Source: Actinopolymorpha cephalotaxi
Lineage (GTDB): Bacteria; Actinomycetota; Actinomycetes; Propionibacteriales; Actinopolymorphaceae
Length of the DNA: 64,000 nucleotides
Direction: 5' to 3'
Assembly (NCBI RefSeq): GCF_013408535.1
Contig: NZ_JACBZA010000001.1
Location: 744,001-808,000, forward strand
The notes beneath the pieces were generated by a model. It was given only the letters and a program-made list of their open reading frames with translations, did no database searches and was not told the DNA's origin. Position 1 is the first letter of the stretch, and every line of letters begins with the position of its first letter. The position numbers and the translations under genes were made by a program. Shown here in pieces: positions 9,016 through 18,425 of this stretch.

Positions 9016-11530
9016 CGTGCCGACCGGCAGGCAGCAGGTCGGCGTTCCCGCCATGGGACTCGTCGTCCTGGTCGGCGTCTCCGGCAGCGGCAAGTCCACC
9101 TTCGCCCGCCACCACTTCAAGCCCACCGAGGTCGTCTCCAGCGACTTCTGCCGTGGCCTGGTGGCCGACGACGAGAACGACCAGTCGGCCACCCCCGACG
9201 CCTTCGACGTACTCCACTACATCGTCGGCACCCGGCTGCGCCGCGGGCTGCTCACCGTGGTCGACGCCACCAACGTCCAGCAGGCGGCACGCGCGGCGCT
9301 GGTCAAGCTGGCCAGGAGCCACGACGTGCTGGTCGACGCGATCGTCCTCGACGTCCCCGAGCCGGTCGCGGTCGAACGCAACCGGCAGCGGCCCGAACGC
9401 GAGTTCGGCGCACATGTCGTCTCCCGCCAGCACCGCGACCTCAGGCAGTCGCTGCGGCGGCTGAACAAGGAGGGTTTCCGCCGCGTCCACGTGCTGCGTG
9501 GTGCCGACCGGATCGACGCGGCCGAGATCGTTCGCGAGCGCCCGTGGAACGACCGCAGGGACGTGCACGGCCCCTTCGACATCATCGGCGACGTCCACGG
9601 CTGCGCCTCCGAGCTTCGCACCCTGCTCACCGAACTCGGCTGGAAGATCGAGTACGACGGCAGTGCGGCGGTCGACGCCACCCACCCCGAGGGCCGCCAG
9701 GCCGCGTTCGTCGGCGACCTCGTCGACCGCGGCCCGGACACGCCGGGCGTACTCCGGCTCGTGATGGGCATGGTCGCGTCCGGCAACGCCCTGTGCGTCT
9801 CCGGCAACCACGAGGCCAAACTCCTACGTGCTCTCAGGGGCTCGAAGGTGAGCGTCTCCCACGGCCTGGCGGAGTCGCTCGCCCAACTGGACAGCGAGCC
9901 GGAGGAGTTCCGTTCCCGGGCGTACGCGTTCATGGACGGCCTCGTCAGCCACTACGTGCTCGACGACGGGAAGCTGGTCGTCGCGCACGCCGGGCTGAAG
10001 GAGTCCTACCACGGACGGTCGTCCGGCCGGGTGCGTTCGTTCGCGCTGTACGGCGACACGACCGGCGAGACCGACGAGTACGGCCTGCCCGTCCGTTACC
10101 CGTGGGCGCAGGAGTACCGCGGCCGGGCGGTCGTCGTCTACGGCCACACCCCGGTCCCGGCGGCGGAATGGATCAACAACACCATCTGCCTGGACACCGG
10201 CGTCGTCTTCGGCGGCGCGCTCACCGCGCTGCGCTACCCCGAGCGCGAGATCGTCTCCGTACCCGCCGAACAGCAGTGGTACGAGCCGGTCCGTCCCCTT
10301 GCCCCGGCCACGGCGGACCGGGAGGCCTCGGTCCTGCGGATCGGCGACGTCGCCGGCACCCGCTGGCTGGAAACGACCCACGCCGGCAAGGTGAAGATTC
10401 CGGAGGAGAACGCCGCCGCCGCGCTGGAGATCATGAGCCGCTTCGCGGTCGACCCGCGATGGCTGGTCTACCTCCCGCCCACCATGTCGCCGGTCGCGAC
10501 CGCCACCACCGAGGGCTTCCTGGAGCGTCCCGAGCAGGCCTTCGAGGAGTACGCCGGGTGGGGAGTCTCCCGCGTGGTGTGCGAGGAGAAGCACATGGGC
10601 TCGCGCGCCGTCGCGGTCATCGCGAAGGACGCCGACGCCGCCGAACGGCGCTTCGGAGTCGGGGACGGCACCACCGGCGTGGTGTACACCCGTACCGGCA
10701 GGCCGTTCTTCACCGACACCACCGAACTCGTCGACCGGCTGCGCGATACGGCCGGGCCGCTGTTCGAGTCACTGGACACCGACTGGCTCGCGCTGGACTG
10801 CGAGCTTCTGCCCTGGTCGGCCAAGGCCGAGGACCTCATCAAGGCGCAGTACGCCTCGGTGGGTGCGGCCGCCCGCGGCGCGCTGCCCGAGGCGCTCGAC
10901 GTGCTGGAGCGGGCCGCGGCGCGCGGGCTCGACGTCGGCGGCCTCCTCGACAAGTCGCGGCGGCGGCTGAAGAACGCCGGGGCGTTCCGGGACGCCTACG
11001 CGGCCTACGTCCGGCCCACCGACGGGCTCGAGGGAGTCACGCTCGCGCCGTTCCAGATCCTCGCCTGCGAAGGCCGCGCGCTCGCGCTCACCGAGTCGCA
11101 CGAGTGGCACCTCGCCGAGCTGGCGAAGCTGGAGGGCGACCTGATCACGCCGACGCGGCACCGGTTCGTCGACCTCGCCTCCGGAGACGAACGCGACGCG
11201 GCCACCCGGTGGTGGCTCGACCTGACGGCCGACGGCGGAGAGGGCATGGTGGTCAAGCCCGCGCACCTCGTCGAGGGAAGAGTTCAGCCCGGCATCAAGG
11301 TGCGTGGCCGGGAGTACCTCCGGATCATCTACGGCCCCGACTACACCGACTCCCTCGACGTGCTCCGTGGCCGCCACCTCGGAAAGAAGCGCCAGCTCGC
11401 CCAACGTGAACACGGGCTGGGGCTGGAGGCACTGACCGCGTTCGTCGGCCACGAGCCCCTCTGGAAGGTCCACCAGTCGGTCTTCGCGGTGCTTGCGCTG
11501 GAGTCCGAGCCGGTCGACCCTCGGCTGTGA
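9008..11530 (+). CDS. pnkp: Polynucleotide kinase-phosphatase-ligase Pnkp (RNA repair)
   Basis: 840 residues with the three Pnkp modules in order. The 5'-kinase has P-loop GVSGSGKST (residues about 21-29). The calcineurin-like 2',3'-phosphatase carries GDVHGC, GDLVDRGPD and SGNHE (about 195-265). The C-terminal ligase-type nucleotidyltransferase has the adenylation lysine in EEKHMGSR (Lys528) and later the EGMVVKP motif. It heals and, with Hen1, seals cleaved RNA such as tRNAs cut by ribotoxins. The start overlaps hen1. All signature residues I can check are intact. No ribotoxin gene is adjacent. Confidence 0.95.
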   Translation: MTDVPTGRQQVGVPAMGLVVLVGVSGSGKSTFARHHFKPTEVVSSDFCRGLVADDENDQSATPDAFDVLHYIVGTRLRRGLLTVVDATNVQQAARAALVKLARSHDVLVDAIVLDVPEPVAVERNRQRPEREFGAHVVSRQHRDLRQSLRRLNKEGFRRVHVLRGADRIDAAEIVRERPWNDRRDVHGPFDIIGDVHGCASELRTLLTELGWKIEYDGSAAVDATHPEGRQAAFVGDLVDRGPDTPGVLRLVMGMVASGNALCVSGNHEAKLLRALRGSKVSVSHGLAESLAQLDSEPEEFRSRAYAFMDGLVSHYVLDDGKLVVAHAGLKESYHGRSSGRVRSFALYGDTTGETDEYGLPVRYPWAQEYRGRAVVVYGHTPVPAAEWINNTICLDTGVVFGGALTALRYPEREIVSVPAEQQWYEPVRPLAPATADREASVLRIGDVAGTRWLETTHAGKVKIPEENAAAALEIMSRFAVDPRWLVYLPPTMSPVATATTEGFLERPEQAFEEYAGWGVSRVVCEEKHMGSRAVAVIAKDADAAERRFGVGDGTTGVVYTRTGRPFFTDTTELVDRLRDTAGPLFESLDTDWLALDCELLPWSAKAEDLIKAQYASVGAAARGALPEALDVLERAAARGLDVGGLLDKSRRRLKNAGAFRDAYAAYVRPTDGLEGVTLAPFQILACEGRALALTESHEWHLAELAKLEGDLITPTRHRFVDLASGDERDAATRWWLDLTADGGEGMVVKPAHLVEGRVQPGIKVRGREYLRIIYGPDYTDSLDVLRGRHLGKKRQLAQREHGLGLEALTAFVGHEPLWKVHQSVFAVLALESEPVDPRL

Positions 11531-11609
11531 CCCGGAGCGCCGGACGCCGACGGTACGCCTCGACGAGTGCGACGAACTTCGGGGTTCGGACTGATGTTCA
11601 CCTTCCGGC

Positions 11610-12689
11610 CTAGGACACGCCCTGGCCGACGGCGAGCTTGGCCAGTCGGACCGCCCCGGCCTCGTGGGTGCCGGCAGCCTGCTGATACCCGGCGCTCTCG
11701 TAGCGCCGGATGTTCGTCTCGCTGCGGGCGCCGGTGGACAACACGATGTGACGGCAGCCGGGCTCGCGGGCGTCCTCGGCGACGCGGAGGAGCCAGCTGC
11801 CAAGGCCCCGGCCACGCAGGTCGGGTACGACGCCCAGCCGGCCGACGTGCCAGGTGTCGTCGACCCGGCGCGCCCTGACCATGCCCACGAGTCGACCGTC
11901 CTGCCACAGACCCCAGGTGTGCCAGGTCGTGAGCCACGCCTCGACGTCCTCCAGCGACTCCTGCAGGGCGGGGATGGCCAGGGTGTCGTTGGCGAATGCT
12001 TCGTCGACCCAGCAGCATCGCTGCAGAACCGCGACCTGGGCGGCGTCGAACGGGGCCAGGCGCCGCAGGTACGACCCGGGGAGTGGGCCTGGCACGGCCT
12101 CGTTCTGCTCTCGTTCACGCAGGGGCCGAAGCGCGTGGGAGACCCGCACCAGCTCCTCCAGCAGTTGAACGGCAGCCTGGTCGCGATACGCATCCGGACG
12201 GAGCCGGTCGTTCTCGACCGCTTCCCCGATGCGGATCGCGAGCGTGGCGCCGAGTGGGACCAGCCGCAACGTGGTCACCACCTGTTTGGCGTGCTGGACC
12301 GACCGCGTGCCGGCCGAGGTGTTCCCGTAGCTGACGAAGCCGACCGGCTTCCACGCCCACTCGCCGGAGAGGTAGTCCAGCGCGTTCTTGAGGGTCGCGG
12401 GCATGCCGTAGTTGTACTCCGGCGTCACCACGACGAAGCCGTCGGCGGCGCCGACGATCGCGCTCCACCTCCTGGTGTGTTCGTTCCGGTAGATGCCCGT
12501 CGAAGGATGCTCCTCCTCGTCGAGGAACGGCAGATCGACGTCCGCCAGGGAGACGGGCACGAGCTCGACGAAGTGTTCGGCGGCGGTCGGGGCCATCGTC
12601 CGGGTCAGCCACTCACCGATCACCGGGCCGAGAGCTCCGGGACGGGTGCTGCACACGAGAACGAGTATCCGCAGGGGTTTCGTTGACAT
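11610..12689 (-). CDS. Fusion protein: NADPH-dependent FMN reductase + GNAT acetyltransferase
   Basis: 359 residues in one frame with two unrelated folds. Residues about 6-185 are a flavodoxin-like NADPH-dependent FMN reductase: LRILVLVCSTRPG at the phosphate-binding start, then TPEYNYGMPATLKNALDYL and GFVSYGNTSAGTRSVQ. Residues about 200-355 are a GNAT domain with LGVVPDLRGRGLGSWLL (acetyl-CoA pyrophosphate loop RGRGLG) and NIRRYESAGY. The ATG at 12689 is 31 bases from the divergent MarR start. Likely cytoplasmic redox or xenobiotic handling with acetyl transfer; the substrate is unknown. The reductase part alone would be a complete gene, so the fusion looks genuine and not a missed stop. 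Confidence 0.85.
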   Translation of the reverse strand: MSTKPLRILVLVCSTRPGALGPVIGEWLTRTMAPTAAEHFVELVPVSLADVDLPFLDEEEHPSTGIYRNEHTRRWSAIVGAADGFVVVTPEYNYGMPATLKNALDYLSGEWAWKPVGFVSYGNTSAGTRSVQHAKQVVTTLRLVPLGATLAIRIGEAVENDRLRPDAYRDQAAVQLLEELVRVSHALRPLREREQNEAVPGPLPGSYLRRLAPFDAAQVAVLQRCCWVDEAFANDTLAIPALQESLEDVEAWLTTWHTWGLWQDGRLVGMVRARRVDDTWHVGRLGVVPDLRGRGLGSWLLRVAEDAREPGCRHIVLSTGARSETNIRRYESAGYQQAAGTHEAGAVRLAKLAVGQGVS

Positions 12690-12732
12690 GGAAATGAACT
12701 GTAGCTGCTAGATTGATTACATGTCAAAGAAA
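12678..12732. promoter_or_regulatory. Mirrored 13-bp repeat and divergent promoter region of the fusion gene and marR
   Basis: TTTCGTTGACATG (12678-12690) and CATGTCAAAGAAA (12720-12732) are inverted copies with one mismatch, about 42 bp centre to centre (four helical turns). Each copy covers one of the two divergent start codons. Between them are a TTGACA hexamer (12683-12688) and an extended -10-like TGCTAGATT (12706-12714) pointing at marR. Its transcription start would fall at about the ATG (12721), implying a leaderless marR mRNA. MarR proteins commonly bind such dyads next to their own gene; binding here is inferred. Confidence 0.5.
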
Positions 12733-13179
12733 TTGCCGCCGAAGTCCGTGCGATGGCTGAGTGAGGACGAGGACCGGGCATGGCGGGCCTTCCGGCGCAC
12801 GATGATCGCCGTTCAGGAACGAACCGCCAGGGATCTGGCGGACGTGGGTCTGTCCGAGGCCGACTACGAGGTGCTCAGCACTCTGTCGGAAGCCACGCAC
12901 CACACCAGCACCCTGCACGCGCAGGCGGCCAAGATGGCCTGGTCACGTAGCCGCCTGTCACGGCACGCCAGCCGCATGGAGGCGCGCGGGCTGATCGAAC
13001 GCCTGCCCGACCCGGACGACGGCCGGGGCTGTCTGCTGGTCCTCAGCCCCGATGGTCTGCGGACTCTCCGGGAGGCCGCTCCCGCCCACGTCGCCTCGGT
13101 CCGGCGCCACTTCGTGGATCGCCTCGATCCGGCGGACCTGGCTGCCCTCGAGCGCATCGCCCAGAGGGTGGAGAGCTGA
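12721..13179 (+). CDS. MarR family transcriptional regulator
   Basis: 152 residues, standard MarR length. The winged-helix core is recognisable: DLADVGLSEADYEVLSTLSEA, recognition-helix region KMAWSRSRLSRHASRMEARGLIER, and the wing DPDDGRGCLLVLSPDG. The terminal helices for dimerisation flank it. It is divergent from the FMN-reductase/acetyltransferase fusion with only 31 bases between, so it most likely represses that gene and itself. The ligand is unknown. Confidence 0.9.
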   Translation: MSKKLPPKSVRWLSEDEDRAWRAFRRTMIAVQERTARDLADVGLSEADYEVLSTLSEATHHTSTLHAQAAKMAWSRSRLSRHASRMEARGLIERLPDPDDGRGCLLVLSPDGLRTLREAAPAHVASVRRHFVDRLDPADLAALERIAQRVES

Positions 13180-13301
13180 CGGCCCGGCGGGTACCGAAGT
13201 CACACCTGTGCGGACTTTCGTCACAGCGCACCGGGTGGCGCGAGGTCAGAGTTGTCGCGTAGCCGCTCGAGAGGAGCGGTGTCGCCGACGAAGGAACTCT
13301 C

Positions 13302-14207
13302 GTGAGCAAGCTGCCTGACCCGATAGCCGACGTGTCCGTCCTGAGCACCGGATCGGTCGTCATCCGTCCCGAACACGTGGGCCCGACCAAGCTGAACACC
13401 TACGTCTGGCTGGCGACCTCGCGCCGCTGGACGAAATCACTGCCGATCAACGTGTACGTGGTCGAGCATCGCGACGGCCTGGTGTTGTTCGACACCGGAC
13501 AGGACCGGGCATCGGTCACCGACGCCGGCTACTTCCCCGGCGGGCTCAACGGGCTGGTCTACTCGCGGTTGAGCAGGTTCTCCATCGCCGAGGACCAGAC
13601 GCTCACCGCCGGGCTCGCCCGTCTCGGACACGACGTCCGGGACGTGCGGACCGCGGTGATCTCCCACCTCCACCAGGACCACATCGGCGGCCTGCGCGAG
13701 CTGGGCCACGCCCACCTACTGGTCAGCCGGCCCGAGTGGGCGACGCTCGCGAAGCCGTTCCCGGAGGCGCGCGGCCTGATGCCCCGGCACATCGACCTGC
13801 CCGGGCTGCGCTGGAACCCGGTGGACGCCGAACCCCTCGGCGACGCGGCGGTCGCGCCGTTCACCCACGGCCACGACGTTTTCGGCGACCGGAGCGTCGT
13901 TCTGCTGCCGACCCCGGGGCACACCCCCGGATCGCTGTCCATGCTGGTCCGGCGTCTGGATCGGCGCCCGCTGCTGATGGTGGGCGACCTGACCTACGAC
14001 GACCGGCTCCTGAACGCCGGTCACCTGCCCGGGGTGGGCGACAAAAGGCAGATGCGCCGGGCCGTACGGATGGTCAACGAGCTGCGCACGAACCTGCCGG
14101 GTCTCGTCGTACTCCCGGTGCACGACCCTGGTGCCGCAGCTCGGCTCCGCGACGCACTGGCCGCCGGCCCGGTCCGGCCGGACGCCACCGTGCGGCCGAG
14201 AGCATGA
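13302..14207 (+). CDS. Metallo-beta-lactamase fold hydrolase, N-acyl-homoserine-lactonase-like
   Basis: 301 residues. The zinc-binding HLHQDH motif (about residue 125) is followed by LLPTPGHTPGSLS and MVGDLTYDD, and a late His in LPVHDP. The layout (NVYVVEHRDGLVLFDTGQ near the start) is that of the AiiA/AttM-like lactonase branch of the MBL superfamily. Cytoplasmic, with no signal peptide. Real quorum-quenching activity is not implied; many actinomycete members are promiscuous lactonases or esterases. The GTG start has GAAGGA 8-9 nt upstream. It sits 12 bases before the SRPBCC gene on the same strand. Confidence 0.8.
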   Translation: MSKLPDPIADVSVLSTGSVVIRPEHVGPTKLNTYVWLATSRRWTKSLPINVYVVEHRDGLVLFDTGQDRASVTDAGYFPGGLNGLVYSRLSRFSIAEDQTLTAGLARLGHDVRDVRTAVISHLHQDHIGGLRELGHAHLLVSRPEWATLAKPFPEARGLMPRHIDLPGLRWNPVDAEPLGDAAVAPFTHGHDVFGDRSVVLLPTPGHTPGSLSMLVRRLDRRPLLMVGDLTYDDRLLNAGHLPGVGDKRQMRRAVRMVNELRTNLPGLVVLPVHDPGAAARLRDALAAGPVRPDATVRPRA

Positions 14208-14218
14208 GGGGAACGGTC

Positions 14219-14662
14219 ATGGAGTTCAGCAACACCGTGCGGATCGAACGCCGGCCGGAGGACGTCTTCGCGTTCCTGAGCCACTTCGAGAACCTGCCCC
14301 GCTGGAACTACGCCCTGGACCGGACCGAGCGGGTCGGCACCGGGCCGGTCGGCGTCGGCGCGCAGTACGTCCAGGCTCGGACGGTTCCCCGGTCCGCCGT
14401 CGAGAGGTTCGAGGTGGTCGAGCACCGCCCGGACCGGGCCGTGGCCATCCGGGGCCTGCTGGGACCGTTCGACACGACCAGCAGCTACCGCCTCGAACCG
14501 GTGGGCGAGGCCACTCTGCTGACCAACTCCATGCGGCTGGAGCGGCCGGGCATCCTGCCACTGGCGACCCTGGCCGGGCCGAGGGTGCGGTCGGCCGTCG
14601 CGGAGAACCTGCGGGTGCTCAAGGAACTCCTCGAGCTCGGCGCCGACCGCTCATCGACGTGA
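14219..14662 (+). CDS. SRPBCC family protein (polyketide cyclase/START-like)
   Basis: 147 residues beginning VRIERRPEDVFAFLSHFENLPRWN, the characteristic first strand and helix of the SRPBCC (Bet v1-like) ligand-binding fold. It ends with the long C-terminal helix (AENLRVLKELLEL). The ATG has GAGGGG about 6 nt upstream. It probably binds a small hydrophobic molecule; no specific role can be assigned. It follows the lactonase-like gene closely and is probably in the same transcript. Confidence 0.8.
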   Translation: MEFSNTVRIERRPEDVFAFLSHFENLPRWNYALDRTERVGTGPVGVGAQYVQARTVPRSAVERFEVVEHRPDRAVAIRGLLGPFDTTSSYRLEPVGEATLLTNSMRLERPGILPLATLAGPRVRSAVAENLRVLKELLELGADRSST

Positions 14663-14674
14663 CCGCCGCGGTCG

Positions 14675-15346
14675 TCAGTCGGGCAGGTGCGCGAGCGCGT
14701 CCGGATCGAGCAGCCGGATGCCGCCGGGACCGCCGGAGACGAGACCGTCGGCACGGAGCGCGGCAAGAGTGCGGGCGACGACCTCGCGTACGGTGCCGAC
14801 CGCGTCGGCAAGCTCCTGGTGACTCGCCCGTACGACCAGCGCCTCACCCTGCTGGTGCTCGGTGGCGAGGTCGAGAAGGTGCCGGCCGAGGCGCCGGCGT
14901 ACCGGCCAGAACGCGTTCATCGCCAGCTCCTGGAGCAGACCGTCGACGCGTACGGCGAGCTCGTCGGCCATCCACGTACCGACGCGGGGGTCGCGCCGGG
15001 CCAGCTGCGGCAGCACCCCGGGGCGGGTCGCCACCGCCACCGCGTTGGTGACGGCGTACGCATAGACCGGTGCGGCTCCGGAGACGACCACGGGCAGGCC
15101 GAGCAGGTCACCCCGCCGCGCGTACCGCACCGTGACCTGGCGTCCCTCCTCCGAGACCATCGAGACCCGGAGGAGTCCCTCGACCACCAGGTGCAGACCC
15201 GCGCTCTCCCCGGGCCGGTACAGCACGTTGCCGGCCGCCGCCCGGATCACGGTGTGGCCGTCGAGCAGCCGGGTGAGCACCTCGGGCGGCAGCTGGGCGA
15301 GCGGGCCCTCCGCCGCCGCGGCACGCGGGTCGGTGCTTCGGTTCAC
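14675..15346 (-). CDS. Crp/Fnr family transcriptional regulator
   Basis: 223 residues. A cyclic-nucleotide-binding-like beta barrel spans residues about 18-130 (GNVLYRPGESAGLHLVVEGLLRV). The dimerisation helix follows, then a C-terminal HTH_Crp domain with the recognition helix in ASHQELADAVGTVREVVARTLAALRADG. No Cys cluster for an iron-sulfur centre is seen, so it is not a classical Fnr. The barrel lacks an obvious RxS cAMP motif, so the effector is open. The GTG start at 15346 overlaps the stop of the upstream NTF2-like gene (GTGA), coupling the two. Confidence 0.85.
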   Translation of the reverse strand: MNRSTDPRAAAAEGPLAQLPPEVLTRLLDGHTVIRAAAGNVLYRPGESAGLHLVVEGLLRVSMVSEEGRQVTVRYARRGDLLGLPVVVSGAAPVYAYAVTNAVAVATRPGVLPQLARRDPRVGTWMADELAVRVDGLLQELAMNAFWPVRRRLGRHLLDLATEHQQGEALVVRASHQELADAVGTVREVVARTLAALRADGLVSGGPGGIRLLDPDALAHLPD

Positions 15347-15798
15347 GGCTGCAGCGTCGCGATCAGGGCGTCGACCTCGTCGGCCGCCTGGGCGCTCCGG
15401 ATCGGGTCGATGTAGTCGCGGGACTCGACGATCTCGCCGTCTCGTACGCGCAGAACGAAGACGCACGGGACCTTCGTCACCGGACCGTCCGGCCGGAAGA
15501 ACTCGTAGCCGAACTCCGCGACGATCACCTCCGGATCGGTGGTCTCGTGGACGACGACATCGACGACCCGCCTCCGCGGGATCGACACCGCGGTGTCCGG
15601 CGGGACGGTGAAGTGTGCGCGCAGCGAGCTCCGGCTTGTCAGCGGCGACACTTCGGGTGTCGCCATCGCATGCCGCACGTCGGTCTTCTCGGCGTACAGG
15701 TCCGCCAACTCCTCGAACCGGCCGTCGGCCACACCGTGGACGAGGCGGAGGAACACCTCACGTGGGCTGGGGTTCGGGTTGGGCGTCGTGGAACTCAT
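15343..15798 (-). CDS. NTF2-like / SnoaL-fold protein
   Basis: 151 residues with the cone-shaped NTF2/SnoaL pattern: PREVFLRLVHGVADGRFEELADLYAEKTDVRH at the start and a terminal strand (KVPCVFVLRVRDGEIVESRDYIDP). Members act as small hydrolases, isomerases or ligand-binding proteins; the substrate here is unknown. The ATG at 15798 is preferred over an upstream in-frame start at 15933 because SnoaL folds begin here. It precedes and overlaps the Crp/Fnr-type gene by 4 bases, so it may report on or modulate the regulator's ligand (inference). Confidence 0.75.
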   Translation of the reverse strand: MSSTTPNPNPSPREVFLRLVHGVADGRFEELADLYAEKTDVRHAMATPEVSPLTSRSSLRAHFTVPPDTAVSIPRRRVVDVVVHETTDPEVIVAEFGYEFFRPDGPVTKVPCVFVLRVRDGEIVESRDYIDPIRSAQAADEVDALIATLQP

Positions 15799-15926
15799 CC
15801 GGCCTCTTGCTCCCATCGTTGCTTCGCACTGGTCAGCGGCACGAGCATGGCCGATACTCACGGTCAGCCGGGCAGCCTGACAACCAGGTTGTGCCGGTCG
15901 AGAGATGCGGTCGACGGGGGAGTCGG

Positions 15927-16562
15927 ATGGCAACTGCTACGGAAACGCCGGTGCCGGAGAGTGTGGCCACCGGTGAGCGCAGCCACCGGATGGTGTGGCC
16001 GTTCGTGGCGGCTCTGCTGGCAGCGGTCGTGGTGGTCGCGGGCTGGTATGCGTACGCCCGGTCGTACGCGCCCCTGCACGTCGACTCCTACGCCGGCACG
16101 AAGAGCGGTTCGGTCACCCTGGAGTCCGACGACTGGGGCGCGTCGCGCTTCGTGCTGCACGGGCACCAGGGACAGCGCGGCGAGGTCGCCTACATGCTGA
16201 GAAACGACGGCCGGCACGCGGTACGGCTGTCCGGGCTGGCGCCCTACGACAGTGCCGACACCACACTCCTCGCGGCCGGGTGGACGCCGTTCCTGACCGC
16301 GAACCGGGTGGGCGGCGGACTTCGCAGCGACCTGCGGAACTTCCCCGTCACGATCCGCCCGGGCGAGGCGGTCAACGTGTGGCTCACCGCCGTCCGGCCG
16401 AAGTGCGGCCCGGGCATCACGGTCACCTTCTGGACGGTCCGACTGCGCTGGTCCGCCCTCGGAGTCGAGCACCGCGACCAGATCCCGCTCGGTCAGGTGC
16501 CGGAGGAAGAAACCTACGAGCAGACCGCCATCCCGATCCAGGTCTGCGGCCCGAGGTCCTGA
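15927..16562 (+). CDS. Membrane-anchored protein of unknown function
   Basis: 211 residues. A short cytoplasmic tail precedes one transmembrane helix ([20 protein letters not shown], residues about 22-41). An extracytoplasmic beta-rich domain follows, with a Cys pair (PKCGPG and the final IQVCGP) that could form a disulfide. I recognise no family. The ATG at 15927 lies 128 bases from the divergent NTF2-like start. Nothing nearby hints at a role. Confidence 0.6.
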   Translation: MATATETPVPESVATGERSHRMVWPFVAALLAAVVVVAGWYAYARSYAPLHVDSYAGTKSGSVTLESDDWGASRFVLHGHQGQRGEVAYMLRNDGRHAVRLSGLAPYDSADTTLLAAGWTPFLTANRVGGGLRSDLRNFPVTIRPGEAVNVWLTAVRPKCGPGITVTFWTVRLRWSALGVEHRDQIPLGQVPEEETYEQTAIPIQVCGPRS

Positions 16563-16576
16563 GCAACGAGGGCCCT

Positions 16577-17086
16577 TCAGGCGAGGCGGAACGCGAGCTC
16601 GGTCTCCCACTTCGACGGGTCGGGCTCCTCGGCCGGGTTGGTGTGCCAGATCTCCAGCCGCGATCCCCAGCGGTCGCCGCGTTCGGACTTCTCGACGTCG
16701 AACGCGAGGTCCCGGTCGGCGGCCCACTCCAGCAGCTTCGCGGTGACCTCGATCAGCCGGTCGGGGTGGCCGACATGCGTCAGAGTGACGTACTTCCCGG
16801 CCGGGAGTACGCCGGCACGGATCGGTCCGTCGTCGTCCACCGGCGAGGCCACCGGGACGCCGACCTCGACCTCGAGCTCGCGTTCCATGTCGATGACGTG
16901 GTAGCGGAAGAACGGCGCACCCGCCGGCGCGATCCCGCGCTCGGCCAGCCACCCGAAGACCCCCGGCATCCGGTCGGCGATCTCGTTCATCGTGGTCATC
17001 GTGACCCGCCCGGTGATCCCGGCGTAGGGCTGCTCGGGGCGCTCGACCACTCGCGGGCCGGACGTGGCGTTCGTGGGTGTGCTCAT
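16577..17086 (-). CDS. GyrI-like / AraC effector-binding domain protein
   Basis: 169 residues forming one GyrI-like small-molecule-binding domain: [94 protein letters not shown]. There is no DNA-binding domain, so it is a stand-alone effector-binding protein, perhaps a ligand buffer or hydrolase as described for some GyrI-like proteins. The ATG at 17086 is used. It is divergent from hutI. Confidence 0.82.
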   Translation of the reverse strand: MSTPTNATSGPRVVERPEQPYAGITGRVTMTTMNEIADRMPGVFGWLAERGIAPAGAPFFRYHVIDMERELEVEVGVPVASPVDDDGPIRAGVLPAGKYVTLTHVGHPDRLIEVTAKLLEWAADRDLAFDVEKSERGDRWGSRLEIWHTNPAEEPDPSKWETELAFRLA

Positions 17087-17224
17087 GCGGGGAAGACCGG
17101 CCGGGGACCGGAAACTCATCGGGCGCGGCCACCTTCGCGTGCCCGCCACGATTCTCACGGCACACCCGAGGGTGGGGTGCGGAAAGGGCGGGCAGACCGG
17201 GCCGGACTGGGGCAGGCTCGACGG

Positions 17225-18409
17225 ATGGTCTCGGTCCTGCTGGACGACATCGGTCTGCTCGTCACCAACGACCCGGAGCGCGACGCCCCGCTCGGTGAGC
17301 TGCGGAACGCCGCGGTGCTCGTGGAGCGCGGTGTCATCCGCTGGGTCGGGCCGGCCACGTCGGCGCCGGTCGCGGACAGCCGGATCGGATGCGGCGGCCG
17401 GGCGGTGCTGCCCGGTTTCGTGGACAGCCACGCCCACCTGGTGTTCGCGGGTGAGCGGGCGGAGGAGTTCACCGCCCGGATGAGCGGCCGCCCCTACGAC
17501 GCGGGCGGCATCGGTCTCACCGTGCGGGAGACCCGGGCGGCGCCGGACGAGGTGCTGCACGCGCGGACCGGCGCACTGGTCGCGGAGATGCTCGCGGGCG
17601 GCACGACCACGGTCGAGATCAAGAGCGGGTACGGCCTCACGGTGCGCGACGAGGCGCGTTCGCTCGCGGTGGCCGCCGCCCTCACCACCGAGACCACCTA
17701 CCTCGGCGCGCACGTCGTACCGCCGGAGTACGCAGGCCGCCGCGACGACTACGTGGATCTCGTACGCGGCGACATGCTGGCGGCCTGTGCGCCGGTGGCC
17801 CGCTGGGTCGACGTCTTCTGCGACCGGGGCGCGTTCGACGCCGACGAGTCCCGCGCGGTGCTCGCCGCCGGGATCGCGGCCGGGCTGTTGCCGCGGCTGC
17901 ACGCCAACCAGCTGGGGCCCGGACCCGGCGTGCGACTGGGCGTCGAGATCGGCGCCGCCTCGGTGGACCACTGCACGCACCTGTCGGAGGAGGACGTGGC
18001 CGCGCTGGCCGGTTCGGCGACGGTGGCGACGCTGCTGCCCGGCGCGGAGTTCTCCACCCGCTCGCCCTACCCGGACGCGCGCCGGCTGCTGGACGCGGGA
18101 GCGACCGTGGCGCTGGCCACCGACTGCAACCCGGGTTCGTCGTACACCTCGAGCATGGCGTTCTGCGTCGCGCTCGCCGTCCGGGAGATGGGGATGACGC
18201 CGGCGGAGGCGGTGTGGGCGGCGACCGCCGGTGGCGCGAGGGCGCTGCGCCGCGACGACGTGGGCGTGCTCCGCCCGGGTGCGCGGGCGGACCTGACGGT
18301 GCTCGACGCGCCGTCGTACGTCCACCTCGCCTACCGTCCGGGCGTTCCGCTGGTACGCGAGGTGTGGAAGGACGGCCGCCCGGTCTCGGGTCACGCGTGG
18401 GCGCGGTGA
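17225..18409 (+). CDS. hutI: Imidazolonepropionase HutI
   Basis: 394 residues of the amidohydrolase superfamily. It converts 4-imidazolone-5-propionate to N-formimino-L-glutamate in histidine degradation, in the cytoplasm. Visible are the metal-binding HxH in [39 protein letters not shown] and the catalytic [14 protein letters not shown]. The ATG at 17225 fits the family N-terminus; the frame stays open far upstream but that part is not HutI-like. No hutU, hutH or formiminoglutamate hydrolase lies in the window, so the pathway is split. Confidence 0.93.
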   Translation: MVSVLLDDIGLLVTNDPERDAPLGELRNAAVLVERGVIRWVGPATSAPVADSRIGCGGRAVLPGFVDSHAHLVFAGERAEEFTARMSGRPYDAGGIGLTVRETRAAPDEVLHARTGALVAEMLAGGTTTVEIKSGYGLTVRDEARSLAVAAALTTETTYLGAHVVPPEYAGRRDDYVDLVRGDMLAACAPVARWVDVFCDRGAFDADESRAVLAAGIAAGLLPRLHANQLGPGPGVRLGVEIGAASVDHCTHLSEEDVAALAGSATVATLLPGAEFSTRSPYPDARRLLDAGATVALATDCNPGSSYTSSMAFCVALAVREMGMTPAEAVWAATAGGARALRRDDVGVLRPGARADLTVLDAPSYVHLAYRPGVPLVREVWKDGRPVSGHAWAR

Positions 18410-18425
18410 CTCCAGCCGGGCCCGT

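Noticed and set aside
15995-17224. Long in-frame extension upstream of hutI
   Set aside because: It crosses two other genes; HutI homologues start at 17225.
17225-18409. A hut operon
   Set aside because: Only hutI is present; neighbours are unrelated.
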